61,096 nt of DNA. Origin: Ichthyenterobacterium magnum. GTDB taxonomy: Bacteria; Bacteroidota; Bacteroidia; Flavobacteriales; Flavobacteriaceae. The stretch spans positions 1 through 61,096 of the forward strand of contig NZ_RAQJ01000008.1 in NCBI RefSeq assembly GCF_003610635.1, given 5' to 3'. How positions within the stretch are numbered: the stretch's first letter is position 1; each line of letters starts with the position of its first letter. The notes beneath the pieces were generated by a model. It was not told the DNA's origin. It was given only the letters and a program-made list of their open reading frames with translations, and did not search any database. A program made the position numbers and the translations under genes. This document shows, one piece after another, positions 8,317 through 16,384 of this stretch.

Positions 8317-8594
8317 ATAACAAATCTAAAATTAACGGAATTTTACAGATTTTAATGTCAATATTTTGGATTTACCATTATGGAATTCTTTTATATCAAT
8401 ATCATTTTACAAATATTTTATTTGCTTTTATGTATCCAAACTGGACATTAATTCTCTTTATTTTTATGGGAATTTTAGGAATTGTAATTGGAAGTTCTGT
8501 AATATTAGGAAAGAAAAAAATAAAAACAGGATATTTACAAATACTTGGACTTTTAATAATTGGAATAATAATAGATTTAATTGTTCTTTCATAA
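8313..8594 (+). CDS. Small membrane protein, second gene of cassette 4, TTG start
   Basis: A 94-aa protein starting LNNKSKINGILQILMS (TTG as Met) with three membrane segments. Its TTG start overlaps the TGA stop of the preceding gene as TTGA, an arrangement typical of translational coupling. An upstream in-frame ATG at 8238 would place the start inside the preceding coding region and adds residues unlike a membrane protein N-terminus, so I prefer 8313. The function is unknown; the pair probably forms one complex. Confidence 0.6.
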   Translation: MNNKSKINGILQILMSIFWIYHYGILLYQYHFTNILFAFMYPNWTLILFIFMGILGIVIGSSVILGKKKIKTGYLQILGLLIIGIIIDLIVLS

Positions 8595-8604
8595 ATAAAA
8601 AAAC

Positions 8605-8744
8605 GTGCTACAACAACATATATAATTTATTGCTGGCTTATTGCCTACTTACGAAAATCCTCGCGGATTTTCTTTGTCAGTAATTATTTACTAAATTAGG
8701 TGCTTAAACCACGCAACAAACCATATATAAACAAGTTGGGCGTA
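8605..8744 (+). repeat. attC-like site 4
   Basis: R'' GTGCTACAAC is the exact complement of the cassette 4 start GTTGTAGCAC. L arms ATATAT / ATATAT. Central hairpin GAAAATCC/GGATTTTC with loop TCGC. Ends ACAAG^TTGGGCGTA, complementary to TACGCCCAAC at 9981-9990. Confidence 0.85.
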
Positions 8745-8770
8745 ATTAAAAAAAGACATCGAGAAAATCA

Positions 8771-9976
8771 ATGAACACAGTAAAAATCGGAGACAAATTT
8801 GAGGCTAAATCATATGACTTGATTCAAAAAGCAATCGAGAATGACGAATTAGGAATTTCTAAAAGCTCTGCTGTTGTTTATAAGCAAAAAGGTTATTATT
8901 CTAAAGACCGAGAAAAAGAAATAATTTTTGATTTGGCTATCGAAATATGGCCAAAAAATGCGAAAAGATACACTTTATTATATCTTATTGAATGTAAAAG
9001 TTCGCCTTCAGGACACAATGTTCCTGTAGATGACGTAGAAGAATTTCATACTAAATTTAACCAAGTTTCTGGAGGTGCTGTAAAAGGAGTTATGATAACT
9101 GACAACAAATTTCAGTCAGGAGGTTTAACTTTTGCAAAAAACAAGAGAATGATGTTAATCGAAGTAGATAAAGAAGACAACCATTCTATTCTACTTCACA
9201 GAACTGAAAAAAACGAAAAGAAAGAAGAAAAGAATAATCCAGATAAAATTTTCTTTAATTTCATCAAAAAGACTTTAGGATTAAAGAAAGTAAAAGGTTT
9301 AAAAAAATTAACAGCAGAAAAAATTGAGAATTTAGCACTTCCAATTTTGCAAAAATATAACGATTTACGCTTTTGTATTAATATCGACAGTTTTATTAAG
9401 CATTTAGAATATGAATATGATTTGAAATTTGATTTCACTCAACATTTAGAAACAGTAAACGGAAAAAAAATATCAGGCTTTTTTGACCTTAAAGCAAAAA
9501 AAATATTTATAGATAAATCTGTATTAGAAACTGAAAAATTTCGTTTTGTATTAGGTCACGAATTAGGACATTTTTTTCTTCATAGCAAATTGAAAGTTAA
9601 TCAAGAACAATATAATGACTTTCAAGATTCTGAATATAATTTCTTTACAGATAGACACGATTTAGTAAATGATAGGAATTGGATTGAGTGGCAAGCTAAT
9701 AAATTTGCTATTGCTCTATTTCTACCAAAAATATTATTTATTCCGCATTTAACAGCTTTTCGTTCGAGCATAGGAATTAGTCGTCCATATCATATATATT
9801 TAGACGAACAGAGAATTAATCAAAAAGACTATTATAAAACTATAGATTATTTGTCTGAATATTTTGGAATTAGCAAGACTTCAATAAAATATAGAATTGA
9901 GGAATTGAATTTAATAACTCATATAAAACCAAAAGAAGATTTGAGAAATGTAATTAGAAGAGCATTTTATGAATAA
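8771..9976 (+). CDS. Restriction-nuclease-like and IrrE/ImmA-like metallopeptidase fusion
   Basis: A 401-aa two-domain protein. Residues 1-130 look like a restriction-endonuclease-like fold: IIFDLAIEIW followed by LLYLIECKSS (ECK near residue 75-78), then VEEFHTKFNQVSGGAVKGVMIT, as in Mrr-like nucleases. After a Lys-rich linker (about 140-185) comes an ImmA/IrrE-like zinc metallopeptidase with HELGHFF at 263-269 and a downstream FAIALFLPK segment, the usual companion motif of this family. IrrE/ImmA peptidases commonly cleave repressors; coupling one to a nuclease-like sensor suggests DNA-damage or phage sensing (inference). It is the single gene of its cassette; ATG lies about 35 bases after the boundary. 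Confidence 0.8.
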   Translation: MNTVKIGDKFEAKSYDLIQKAIENDELGISKSSAVVYKQKGYYSKDREKEIIFDLAIEIWPKNAKRYTLLYLIECKSSPSGHNVPVDDVEEFHTKFNQVSGGAVKGVMITDNKFQSGGLTFAKNKRMMLIEVDKEDNHSILLHRTEKNEKKEEKNNPDKIFFNFIKKTLGLKKVKGLKKLTAEKIENLALPILQKYNDLRFCINIDSFIKHLEYEYDLKFDFTQHLETVNGKKISGFFDLKAKKIFIDKSVLETEKFRFVLGHELGHFFLHSKLKVNQEQYNDFQDSEYNFFTDRHDLVNDRNWIEWQANKFAIALFLPKILFIPHLTAFRSSIGISRPYHIYLDEQRINQKDYYKTIDYLSEYFGISKTSIKYRIEELNLITHIKPKEDLRNVIRRAFYE

Positions 9977-9980
9977 TAAC

Positions 9981-10118
9981 TACGCCCAACACCGTATAAA
10001 ATTAATTGCTGGTTTTAGCCTACTTACGAAAGTCCTCGCGGACTTTCTATCTGTGATTTATTTGCTAACTTTAGTGCTTAAAACACGCAACTAATCTTAT
10101 ACAAACACGTTGGCAACA
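9981..10118 (+). repeat. attC-like site 5
   Basis: R'' TACGCCCAAC complements the cassette 5 start. L arms GTATAA / TTATAC. Central hairpin GAAAGTCC/GGACTTTC with loop TCGC, a compensatory change relative to GAAAATCC/GGATTTTC in neighbouring sites. Ends ACACG^TTGGCAACA. Confidence 0.87.
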
Positions 10119-10138
10119 AGCTGTAAAAAATAACGAAC

Positions 10139-10798
10139 ATGAAAAATAAATTGAAATTAATAATCTTTTTTTTACTAATATCTAATTTTAGCTTTTCTCA
10201 AGTATCATTAGGTAAAAATGGAACTTTTTCAAATAAATGGTATTCAGGAAAATTAGTTTTAAAAAATAATGATACTCTAAAAGGAGTGGTTAAGTTTGAG
10301 AATTCTTCAACCACAAAAGACTTAATTGGTTTGAGAGGTGTTGGCGGAACCAATAAAATTTTCTTTAAAAAATCGAAAAAATCGAAAAAGAAAGTGAAAT
10401 ATAAAAAAGATGAAGTTGAATATTTTATTGTGAAAACAAACTCAAGTAAAATAGCTAAATATACTTTTGTACCAACTAAAAAGAATAAATCAAAGCTAAT
10501 GCAAGTTCTTATTGAAGGAAAAGTTTCATTATACCTAAAAAAAGGAGTTGAAAATATGTATTTGGACAATGGAAATAGTACTACAATTATTCAAAACGAT
10601 AAGAGCTTGTATTATGTAAAAAAAAGTAATGAAAAATATGTTAGTAATAGATTTTTCGCAAATATTTTTAAGTCATTCAAGAAAACTGCTGTTAGATACT
10701 TTTCTGACTGTAAACCATTAGTTCAAAAAATTAATAATGGCGAATATAAATCTGACCAATTATTTGAAATTGTTAAAGATTATAATAATTGTGAATAA
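10139..10798 (+). CDS. Secreted protein of unknown function, cassette 6
   Basis: A 219-aa protein with a classical signal peptide (residues 1-20, ending SFSFSQ, probable signal peptidase I cleavage before Q or V). The mature part starts KNGTFSNKWYSGKLVLKNNDTLKGVVKF, a beta-strand-rich pattern common in Bacteroidota exported proteins, followed by a Lys-rich stretch around residues 75-95 (KKSKKSKKKVKYKKDE). One Cys pair near the C-terminus (DCKP, NNCE). No catalytic motif is visible. Confidence 0.7.
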   Translation: MKNKLKLIIFFLLISNFSFSQVSLGKNGTFSNKWYSGKLVLKNNDTLKGVVKFENSSTTKDLIGLRGVGGTNKIFFKKSKKSKKKVKYKKDEVEYFIVKTNSSKIAKYTFVPTKKNKSKLMQVLIEGKVSLYLKKGVENMYLDNGNSTTIIQNDKSLYYVKKSNEKYVSNRFFANIFKSFKKTAVRYFSDCKPLVQKINNGEYKSDQLFEIVKDYNNCE

Positions 10799-10802
10799 AG
10801 CC

Positions 10803-10941
10803 TGTTGCCAACACCGTATATAATTTATTGCTGGCTTCTCGCCTGCTTACGAAAGTCCTCGCGGATTTTCTATTTGGTTTGTATTTGCTAAATTAGATGC
10901 TTAAAACACGCAACAAACCATATACAAACACGTTAGCTAAC
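10803..10941 (+). repeat. attC-like site 6
   Basis: R'' TGTTGCCAAC complements the cassette 6 start GTTGGCAACA. L arms GTATAT / ATATAC. Central hairpin GAAAGTCC/GGATTTTC (one G-T pair). Ends ACACG^TTAGCTAAC. Confidence 0.87.
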
Positions 10942-10950
10942 ATTTGAGAA

Positions 10951-11562
10951 ATGAACAAATCGATAATAATTTTACTTCTGATTTTAACAATTGTTAGTTG
11001 TCAAAAAAAAGAGAAAAACAAACCAATAGCAGAACAGACTAAAACTGAGAAAGATACAACAAAAACATATCGTGTAGTCAACTATTATTATGACAATGAT
11101 AAAGATATTAGAGAAGAATATGAAGTTTATGTTTCTAAAGAAAAAGACACCTTTTGGAACCAAGTAAGATATTTTAAAAATGGAATACTTGATAATTCTA
11201 GAAGTAAACATTATGTGTTAAAAATTAGTGGAAAAAAAACTGACTCTTTTTTAAAAGGTACAATACGATTCTATTCTCCTGCTGATAGTGTTCCTGATTC
11301 TAAAATACATTCTAGAAATGTAATATTTACTTATTTACAAGAAGTCAATGATTCTTTAATTCATGAAGAAATTAGAACTGACAAAAATATAATTGAGTTT
11401 GATTATAAAAATTACGGAAATTTGAGTTTCGAAGGTCATATTAGTGATTTAAGATTTATTAAAATAGATTCTACTCCAGAAAAATTAAATCTGAATAGGA
11501 ATTATTTCGCCATCGATACTGAGGTTTGGACAAATAATACTTTCGTGGAATTATTAAAATAA
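10951..11562 (+). CDS. Putative lipoprotein, cassette 7
   Basis: A 203-aa protein with a lipoprotein signal (residues 1-17, lipobox IVSC), then a charged linker KKEKNKPIAEQTKTEKDTTK and a soluble domain rich in beta strands and Asp/Tyr. No family recognised. The ATG sits in CATTTGAGAAATG, directly after the boundary TTAGCTAA, so no promoter fits inside the cassette. The downstream stop is 3 bases from the R'' arm of site 7. Confidence 0.7.
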   Translation: MNKSIIILLLILTIVSCQKKEKNKPIAEQTKTEKDTTKTYRVVNYYYDNDKDIREEYEVYVSKEKDTFWNQVRYFKNGILDNSRSKHYVLKISGKKTDSFLKGTIRFYSPADSVPDSKIHSRNVIFTYLQEVNDSLIHEEIRTDKNIIEFDYKNYGNLSFEGHISDLRFIKIDSTPEKLNLNRNYFAIDTEVWTNNTFVELLK

Positions 11563-11565
11563 AAC

Positions 11566-11705
11566 GTTAGCTAACAACGTGTATAACCAATTGCTCTGTT
11601 TGTGTGTACTCGGAAAATCCTAGCGGATTTTCCTACTGGTTCGGTTTCTTTTGTTAACTTAGTTCTAGCCAACGCAACAAGCCATACACAAACACGTTGG
11701 CAAAC
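11566..11705 (+). repeat. attC-like site 7
   Basis: R'' GTTAGCTAAC equals the reverse complement of the unit start GTTAGCTAAC. L arms GTGTAT / ATACAC. Central hairpin GGAAAATCC/GGATTTTCC with loop TAGC. Ends ACACG^TTGGCAAAC. Confidence 0.88.
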
Positions 11706-11714
11706 ATTTGAAAA

Positions 11715-12203
11715 TTGAACTCAAAATTAAATTTCGTCATAGCATTAATATTAATTTCATTTATTTCATCCTGTATGTCAAAAACTGAAATGATTAAATA
11801 TATTCCAGCAACGGAACGATATCACATATTTCATCCGAAAGATTATTTTGTAAACGAAGATGAAGACGGAATTGTGACAATAACTTCGCAGAACGGAGAA
11901 ACAAATATGACTCTTTCTGGATATGAATCAAACGGAGAAGTTGATGCTAAAGTGCTAACAGAATTTATAACTGAAGTTACTCAAGGATATGAATTACAAA
12001 CAGAACCGAAAATAGAACAATTCGGAAACGGATTAAAAATTAGTGGAAAATATAAAAAGGATGGCAACGACTGGCTCTGGAAAATATACTCAGAAGAAAA
12101 AGCTATTGTAGTTGTTTCTGTTAACGGAGATGGAGTTTTAAGTGAAGAGGAAATCAAACTGAATGAATTTATGCTTGATAACTTTGAATTATACTCTAAT
12201 TAA
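11715..12203 (+). CDS. Putative lipoprotein, cassette 8, TTG start
   Basis: A 162-aa protein; residues 1-20 form a lipoprotein signal with lipobox ISSC. The soluble part holds alternating strands (YHIFHPKDYFVNEDEDGIVTIT..., KAIVVVSVNGDGVLSEEE), reminiscent of small exported domains, without a recognised family. The start is a TTG at 11715, 18 bases inside the cassette; the in-frame ATG further down would remove the signal peptide. The next boundary is CGATTTGCCAAC. Confidence 0.65.
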   Translation: MNSKLNFVIALILISFISSCMSKTEMIKYIPATERYHIFHPKDYFVNEDEDGIVTITSQNGETNMTLSGYESNGEVDAKVLTEFITEVTQGYELQTEPKIEQFGNGLKISGKYKKDGNDWLWKIYSEEKAIVVVSVNGDGVLSEEEIKLNEFMLDNFELYSN

Positions 12204-12210
12204 AAAACGA

Positions 12211-12348
12211 TTTGCCAACAACGTGTATAACCAATTGCTTGGTTCTAGCCTACTTGGAAATTCCTATCGGAATTTCCTCTGGTTCGTTTTCTTTTGTTAA
12301 CTTAGTTCTCGCCTACGCAAATAGCCATACACAAACACGTTAGGCAAC
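12211..12348 (+). repeat. attC-like site 8
   Basis: R'' TTTGCCAAC complements GTTGGCAAA at the start of cassette 8. L arms GTGTAT / ATACAC. Central hairpin GGAAATTCC/GGAATTTCC with loop TATC. Ends ACACG^TTAGGCAAC, which fits the classical GTTRRRY core. Confidence 0.88.
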
Positions 12349-12350
12349 AT

Positions 12351-12869
12351 ATGAAAAAACCAATCCGAAAGTACATTCTACTGATTTCTGTAATTATTCT
12401 CAATTTCAGTTGTTCGAATAACGAAAAATTAGGACTAGCAGAAATATCTGAAATTAATTCATATGACCAAGAAGATTCATATTTCCCACACGATTGCAAA
12501 ATGGAATATGAATTGGTTGATAAAATGTTCGAATTAAAAAAAGCTGGAAAAAATATTATAATAAATAACAACGCCAACGATGGATTTACAGGACATTACA
12601 TAACTCTTGAACTGAATTCACAACTGGAAATTATAAAAGCTGAATATGACGAATCAACCGATGTAATTGATGGAAGTGAAATGACTTTTATAGTGGATAG
12701 CGTTGAATTAAAACTGAATTCAAACCCTTTTGAGTCAAAAAAAATAGTAGGCTATTATTCAATCTATCTGACCCAAAACTATTCTGCTGGAAAACTAAAA
12801 GAACAAGGAGTAAAAGACGAAATTATAAAGCGAGAATTTAAAGGGAAATTTAAAACTTGTGCAAAATAA
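12351..12869 (+). CDS. Putative lipoprotein, cassette 9
   Basis: A 172-aa protein with signal peptide and lipobox NFSC (Cys21), then an acidic linker. The soluble domain includes NNNANDGFTGHYITLELNSQLEIIKAEYD and ends in FKTCAK. I do not recognise it. The ATG is 10 bases after the boundary TTAGGCAACAT. Confidence 0.7.
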   Translation: MKKPIRKYILLISVIILNFSCSNNEKLGLAEISEINSYDQEDSYFPHDCKMEYELVDKMFELKKAGKNIIINNNANDGFTGHYITLELNSQLEIIKAEYDESTDVIDGSEMTFIVDSVELKLNSNPFESKKIVGYYSIYLTQNYSAGKLKEQGVKDEIIKREFKGKFKTCAK

Positions 12870-12873
12870 ATAC

Positions 12874-13010
12874 GTTGCCTAACACCGTATATAATTTATT
12901 GCTAGTAATAGCCTACTTACGAAAATCCTCTCGGATTTTCTATTTGGTTTTTATTTGCTAAATTTAGTGCTTGAAACACGCAACAAACAATATACATCAA
13001 CGTTGGCAGT
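12874..13010 (+). repeat. attC-like site 9
   Basis: R'' GTTGCCTAAC is the exact complement of GTTAGGCAAC at the unit start. L arms GTATAT / ATATAC. Central hairpin GAAAATCC/GGATTTTC with loop TCTC. Ends TCAACG^TTGGCAG. Confidence 0.88.
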
Positions 13011-13027
13011 AAGCTCGGAAAAAAAAC

Positions 13028-13366
13028 ATGGATAACGGATTATTACTTATTATTACTTTTTCTACTCCTCTACTCATACTTATCGGATATTTTATCTGGT
13101 TATCTAAACGAAAAAAAAGACACACTGAGACGTTGATATCAGATTGGAATAAATTTGAGAAAGCACTCAGTCATGAACATATAAATGGAATAATAAAATA
13201 CGGAACGGAATTAGTATGGAATGAAAACTTGACGGATTCTCAAATGAAAAAAATGAAAGAATCTGTTTATCCTCTTGCGGAAAAACACTCGGAATTGGAA
13301 AACCTAAAAAATTTGATATATAACAAATGGTTGGATTGGGATAAAGATATTGTTGGACATGGATAA
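13028..13366 (+). CDS. Small membrane-anchored protein, cassette 10
   Basis: A 112-aa protein with one N-terminal membrane helix (residues 4-24, LLLIITFSTPLLILIGYFIWL) followed by KRKKRH and a helical cytoplasmic domain (SDWNKFEKALSHEHINGIIKYGTELVW...). No family recognised. ATG follows an A-rich leader (GGAAAAAAAAC). The following R'' arm differs by one base from the complement of the cassette start. Confidence 0.6.
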   Translation: MDNGLLLIITFSTPLLILIGYFIWLSKRKKRHTETLISDWNKFEKALSHEHINGIIKYGTELVWNENLTDSQMKKMKESVYPLAEKHSELENLKNLIYNKWLDWDKDIVGHG

Positions 13367-13384
13367 TTAACTGAATTAGCCAAC

Positions 13385-13520
13385 AGCCAACAACGTGTAT
13401 AACCAATTGCTTGGTTTGTGTGTACTCGGAAAATCCTGCGGATTTTCCTAATGGTTAGTTTTCTTTTGTTAACTTAGTTCTCGCCAACGCAACAAGCCAT
13501 ACACGAACACGTTGTTAGCC
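13385..13520 (+). repeat. attC-like site 10
   Basis: R'' AGCCAAC roughly complements GTTGGC at 13002. L arms GTGTAT / ATACAC. Central hairpin GGAAAATCC/GGATTTTCC with loop TGC. The right end reads CACGTTGTTAGCC, carrying an extra GTT compared with other sites, so the exact crossover is ambiguous by 3 bases. Confidence 0.84.
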
Positions 13521-13567
13521 ATAATATGAACGGAACGATATTTGAGGTCATTTAAGAAACTAACATT

Positions 13568-14347
13568 ATGAAAAAAATCATACTTCTTTTATTATTGACT
13601 TTCGGAATTAAAACAGCATTTGCGGAATGTTCAATGAGTGCAATGTATTTCTTTCCAGAAACAAAAGAAATTGGCTTGAATTCAAGATTCATTATTCAAG
13701 GATATGCATTTAGTCAAAAAACAATAAAAAGTTTTAAAAACAGAAAAGTATACCTTGAAAGTGAAAATGGAGAATTAATTGAACTGAATCTTCAAGAATT
13801 TTATACTGGACAAATGCAATTAACTCAAGCTATATTTTGTCCAACATCGGAATTAAAGCCTAATACAAAATACTATCTTAAATACTCTGACCAAACCGAA
13901 AATGAGGGAAGAGAAATGAAGCAATACAACAGAGAAAAAAAGGTAAGAGAAAAAGTCTATTGGAAAACGACGGACAAAAAAGAACTCGAAAACCTGGATT
14001 CTAACTTGAATGTTGAATTTGAAAAGACCGAAGTTATACACTATGGTTGTGGACCATCGGCAAATGCAATTTTTAATGTAAAAAATAAATCGGAATCTGA
14101 AATTTGGTATAAGACAGAAGTTGTTGACTTGAGCACTAACGATAAAAAAGTATTTTACATTAAAGAATGGAATGGTAAGCTAAATGTTGGACACGGAATG
14201 TGTGCAGGAGCATTTACTTATAAGAATAAAGGAAAATATAAAGTTAGGTTCACACCAATGAATACTGATGGGAAATCATTAAAAACAACTGATTGGACAA
14301 CCTTTGAAAGTCCGTTTATGAACGCCAAAAGTCCATTCGGAAATTAA
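13568..14347 (+). CDS. Secreted protein of unknown function, cassette 11
   Basis: A 259-aa protein with a signal peptide (residues 1-19, ending TAFA before ECSMSAMYFFP). The first half looks like a beta-sandwich (IGLNSRFIIQGYAF..., VYLESENGELIELNL), the second half has a Cys in GCGPSANAIF and another in HGMCAGAFTY that could form a disulfide in the periplasm. Resembles Bacteroidota exported proteins of unknown role. The leader between the boundary (13511) and ATG is longer than usual, about 50 bases. Confidence 0.7.
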   Translation: MKKIILLLLLTFGIKTAFAECSMSAMYFFPETKEIGLNSRFIIQGYAFSQKTIKSFKNRKVYLESENGELIELNLQEFYTGQMQLTQAIFCPTSELKPNTKYYLKYSDQTENEGREMKQYNREKKVREKVYWKTTDKKELENLDSNLNVEFEKTEVIHYGCGPSANAIFNVKNKSESEIWYKTEVVDLSTNDKKVFYIKEWNGKLNVGHGMCAGAFTYKNKGKYKVRFTPMNTDGKSLKTTDWTTFESPFMNAKSPFGN

Positions 14348-14353
14348 AAATAC

Positions 14354-14494
14354 TATGGCTAACAACGTGTATAATTAATTGCTTTGGCAAGTGCTTACTT
14401 GGAAAATTCCTTCGGAATTTTCTCGGGTTCGTATTTGTTTGCTAAATTAGTTGCTTAACCACGCAACTAACCATACACAAACACGTTAACCGCA
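14354..14494 (+). repeat. attC-like site 11
   Basis: R'' TATGGCTAAC is the exact complement of GTTAGCCATA at the unit start. L arms GTGTAT / ATACAC. Central hairpin GGAAAATTCC/GGAATTTTC, sequence nearly identical to site 1. Ends ACACG^TTAACCGCA. Confidence 0.88.
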
Positions 14495-14658
14495 ATAACC
14501 TCAACCTCATCATTGCTAAAATTTTCTGCCTCGCTACGCTAAAAATTTTTAAACGCAATGACAAGGTTTCACATACGCAAATCCGCAATTTGGTTAACCA
14601 AAAGGCTAAAGATTCGCTAATTGCGGTTAACGACTGGCGTGTAACTAAAAAATAGCCC
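14486..14658 (+). repeat. Structured non-coding leader of cassette 12 with inverted attC arm
   Basis: Begins TTAACCGCAATAACC and returns to ATTGCGGTTAAC at 14618-14629, closing a 144-bp inverted-end unit with no ORF. It continues GACTGGCGTGTA and AACTAAAAAATAGCCC, which are the reverse complement of the outer arm of the cassette's own downstream site (GGGCTATTTTTTAGTT at 15126 and TACACGCCAGTC at 15207). A matching arrangement occurs at 16157-16351. This accounts for most of the gene-free stretch 14495-14717. Confidence 0.6.
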
Positions 14659-14717
14659 TTGCACCAACTGCGTTGGTGACTTAAAATTTTATATAGTATC
14701 AATTTAAAAACCATATT

Positions 14718-14999
14718 ATGAATTTTGATGACCTGAAAAATGAATTAAACAATCCAAAACTTAATTTTGATAACGGACAGTTAATTCTTCACTTTATTTC
14801 AAAAAACCTATACAATGACTATTACAATAGAGCAATACTAAAAACACAACTAGAAATATTAGAACTAAGTAAAGGAACGCTACCAAGCGAAATAGAAGAA
14901 GTCGTTGACGAAAAGCTCTTGGCTTGGACGGACAAGTTTTCTCAATGGCACAAAACCGACTTCGTAAGAGATGTTCTCGATTTTTCTCACAAAGAATAA
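14718..14999 (+). CDS. Small protein of unknown function, cassette 12
   Basis: A 93-aa, probably all-helical soluble protein, MNFDDLKNELNNPKLNFDNGQ at the N-terminus and a Trp/acidic C-terminal half (WTDKFSQWHKTDFVRDVLDFSHKE). No signal peptide, no recognised family. It sits behind an unusually long structured leader of about 230 bases. ATG follows ACCATATT. Confidence 0.55.
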   Translation: MNFDDLKNELNNPKLNFDNGQLILHFISKNLYNDYYNRAILKTQLEILELSKGTLPSEIEEVVDEKLLAWTDKFSQWHKTDFVRDVLDFSHKE

Positions 15000-15085
15000 A
15001 TCTTGCAATATCCTTATTGGTTATTTTCATAACTATATATTTATTAAATTGCTATTGCGTATGACCAATCATACGTGTTAATTAC

Positions 15086-15228
15086 TGCGGTTAACACAGT
15101 GTATATTTCATTGCTAAAGCAATGAGGGCTATTTTTTAGTTTGTTGCTTACTTGTTCTCGGTATTTTAAAGCAAGCTTTAAATCCCTTCACAAACGCAAC
15201 AAAACATACACGCCAGTCGTTAGCTACA
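15086..15228 (+). repeat. attC-like site 12
   Basis: R'' TGCGGTTAAC complements GTTAACCGCA at 14485. L arms GTGTAT / ATACAC. Central hairpin TTTAAAGC/GCTTTAAA instead of the GAAAATCC type. Contains GGGCTATTTTTTAGTT, the complement of the cassette's own leader. Ends CAGTCG^TTAGCTACA. Confidence 0.83.
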
Positions 15229-15234
15229 ATTTGA

Positions 15235-16023
15235 ATGAACATTAGAACTACTTTCATAATACTATTCAATTTAATTTGCTTTGAATCTTATTCTCAAAGC
15301 ATATTTTCTGCTTTGCGTCACGATAATCCTATTGATTTAAGAACAGATTCTAAAGTAAAGGAAATATCAAAGACAACAGTTTTCTATAACAAAAGCGGAA
15401 CTGAAACCAAAAAAGATATAATCATAGTAAACCATTTGAACAAAATAACATCCGAATTGAGGTATGGAGAAAATGGTAAATTGGAAACTCGACTAACCCG
15501 AATTTTTGACTCAACTGGAATTCGGAGTTTAAAAAGAAAAATAGAACGTTGGCATCCAGTTATTGGTTATAGCTCTGAAACAGCAACTTACGAATACGAT
15601 GAAAATGGATATATGATAAAAATTACTGACCGAAATCAGAACAATCAGCTTTTAAGAGAAACGTTTCTAAAGAATAATGAAAATGGACATCCAATCGAAC
15701 TAAAGTTGAATACCCGAAATTCCAACTCTTACGGAACTGAAATCGCTGAATATGACTATCCGAATAATTTTGTTATAACCAAAGTTTTTGATGATAATGG
15801 AAAAACAATATCTGAAAGTAAACACAAAATTGACTTTTCAATTAAAGATTTAGATGGTTTAGAATATGACGAAAACGGAAATTTAATAAAGTCAAAGAAT
15901 TACGAATACGAATATCAATACGACAAGAATCTGAATTGGAAAAAGAAAGTGATTTACAAAATAGTAAACGGAAAAAGAAAAAAATATCAGGTCTTGACAA
16001 GGAAAATCAAATACGAAAAGTAA
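15235..16023 (+). CDS. Secreted protein with YD-repeat-like strands, cassette 13
   Basis: A 262-aa protein with a signal peptide (residues 1-20, ending ESYSQ). The mature part has repeated RHS/YD-like units: YEYDENGYMIKI, LEYDENGNLIKS, YEYQYDKNLNWKKKV. Such YD repeats form beta-strand shells in large RHS toxins; here only a few units are present, and no toxin tip or core motif is seen, so this is more like the short YD-repeat exported proteins common in Bacteroidota. ATG overlaps the common leader (CAATTTGAATG) directly after the boundary. Confidence 0.7.
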   Translation: MNIRTTFIILFNLICFESYSQSIFSALRHDNPIDLRTDSKVKEISKTTVFYNKSGTETKKDIIIVNHLNKITSELRYGENGKLETRLTRIFDSTGIRSLKRKIERWHPVIGYSSETATYEYDENGYMIKITDRNQNNQLLRETFLKNNENGHPIELKLNTRNSNSYGTEIAEYDYPNNFVITKVFDDNGKTISESKHKIDFSIKDLDGLEYDENGNLIKSKNYEYEYQYDKNLNWKKKVIYKIVNGKRKKYQVLTRKIKYEK

Positions 16024-16027
16024 AAAC

Positions 16028-16165
16028 TGTAGCTAACATTGTGTATAATTCATTGCTAGTTTAGGCTTACTTACGAAAATCCTCGCGGATTTTCTATTCG
16101 GTTTGTATTTGCTAAATTAGTTGCTGAAATACGCAACGAAATCATACACAAAACCGTTAGCTACA
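16028..16165 (+). repeat. attC-like site 13
   Basis: R'' TGTAGCTAAC is the exact complement of GTTAGCTACA at 15219. L arms GTGTAT / ATACAC with spacers ATT and AAAACC. Central hairpin GAAAATCC/GGATTTTC with loop TCGC. Ends AACCG^TTAGCTACA. Confidence 0.88.
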
Positions 16166-16351
16166 ATAAACTCAACCTCAGCTCCATTGCTGAAACTCGA
16201 TTTTTTCTGATTCGCTGCGCTAAAAAAATACGGTTTCTTAACACAATGTTCGCTTCGGTATCGCATACGCAGAACGAAACAATGACAAGTCATAATTTCA
16301 CTTGTTCCGCTAATTGTAGCTAACGACTGCGGATAACAAAAAAAAGAACCC
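16157..16351 (+). repeat. Structured non-coding leader of cassette 14 with inverted attC arm
   Basis: Begins TTAGCTACAAT and closes with ATTGTAGCTAAC at 16313-16324. Then GACTGCGGATAAC, an A run and GAACCC, complementary to GGGTTC plus a T-rich run (17048 on) and ATCCGCAGTC (17131-17140) in the cassette's downstream site. Shares CTCAACCTCA, CATTGCTRAAA and TTCGCTRCGCTAAAAA with 14486-14658. No ORF seen. Confidence 0.6.
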
Positions 16352-16384
16352 AGCAAGGCTACGCCTTGACTTAATATTTTAAAT

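Noticed and set aside
8366..8683. 105-aa ORF overlapping the second membrane gene of cassette 4
   Set aside because: Low-complexity Asn/Tyr/Phe composition and it runs into the attC-like site; it is a shadow frame of the 8313-8594 gene.
15235..16023. Full RHS toxin
   Set aside because: Only a few YD-like units, 262 aa, no RHS core boundary motif or C-terminal toxin domain.
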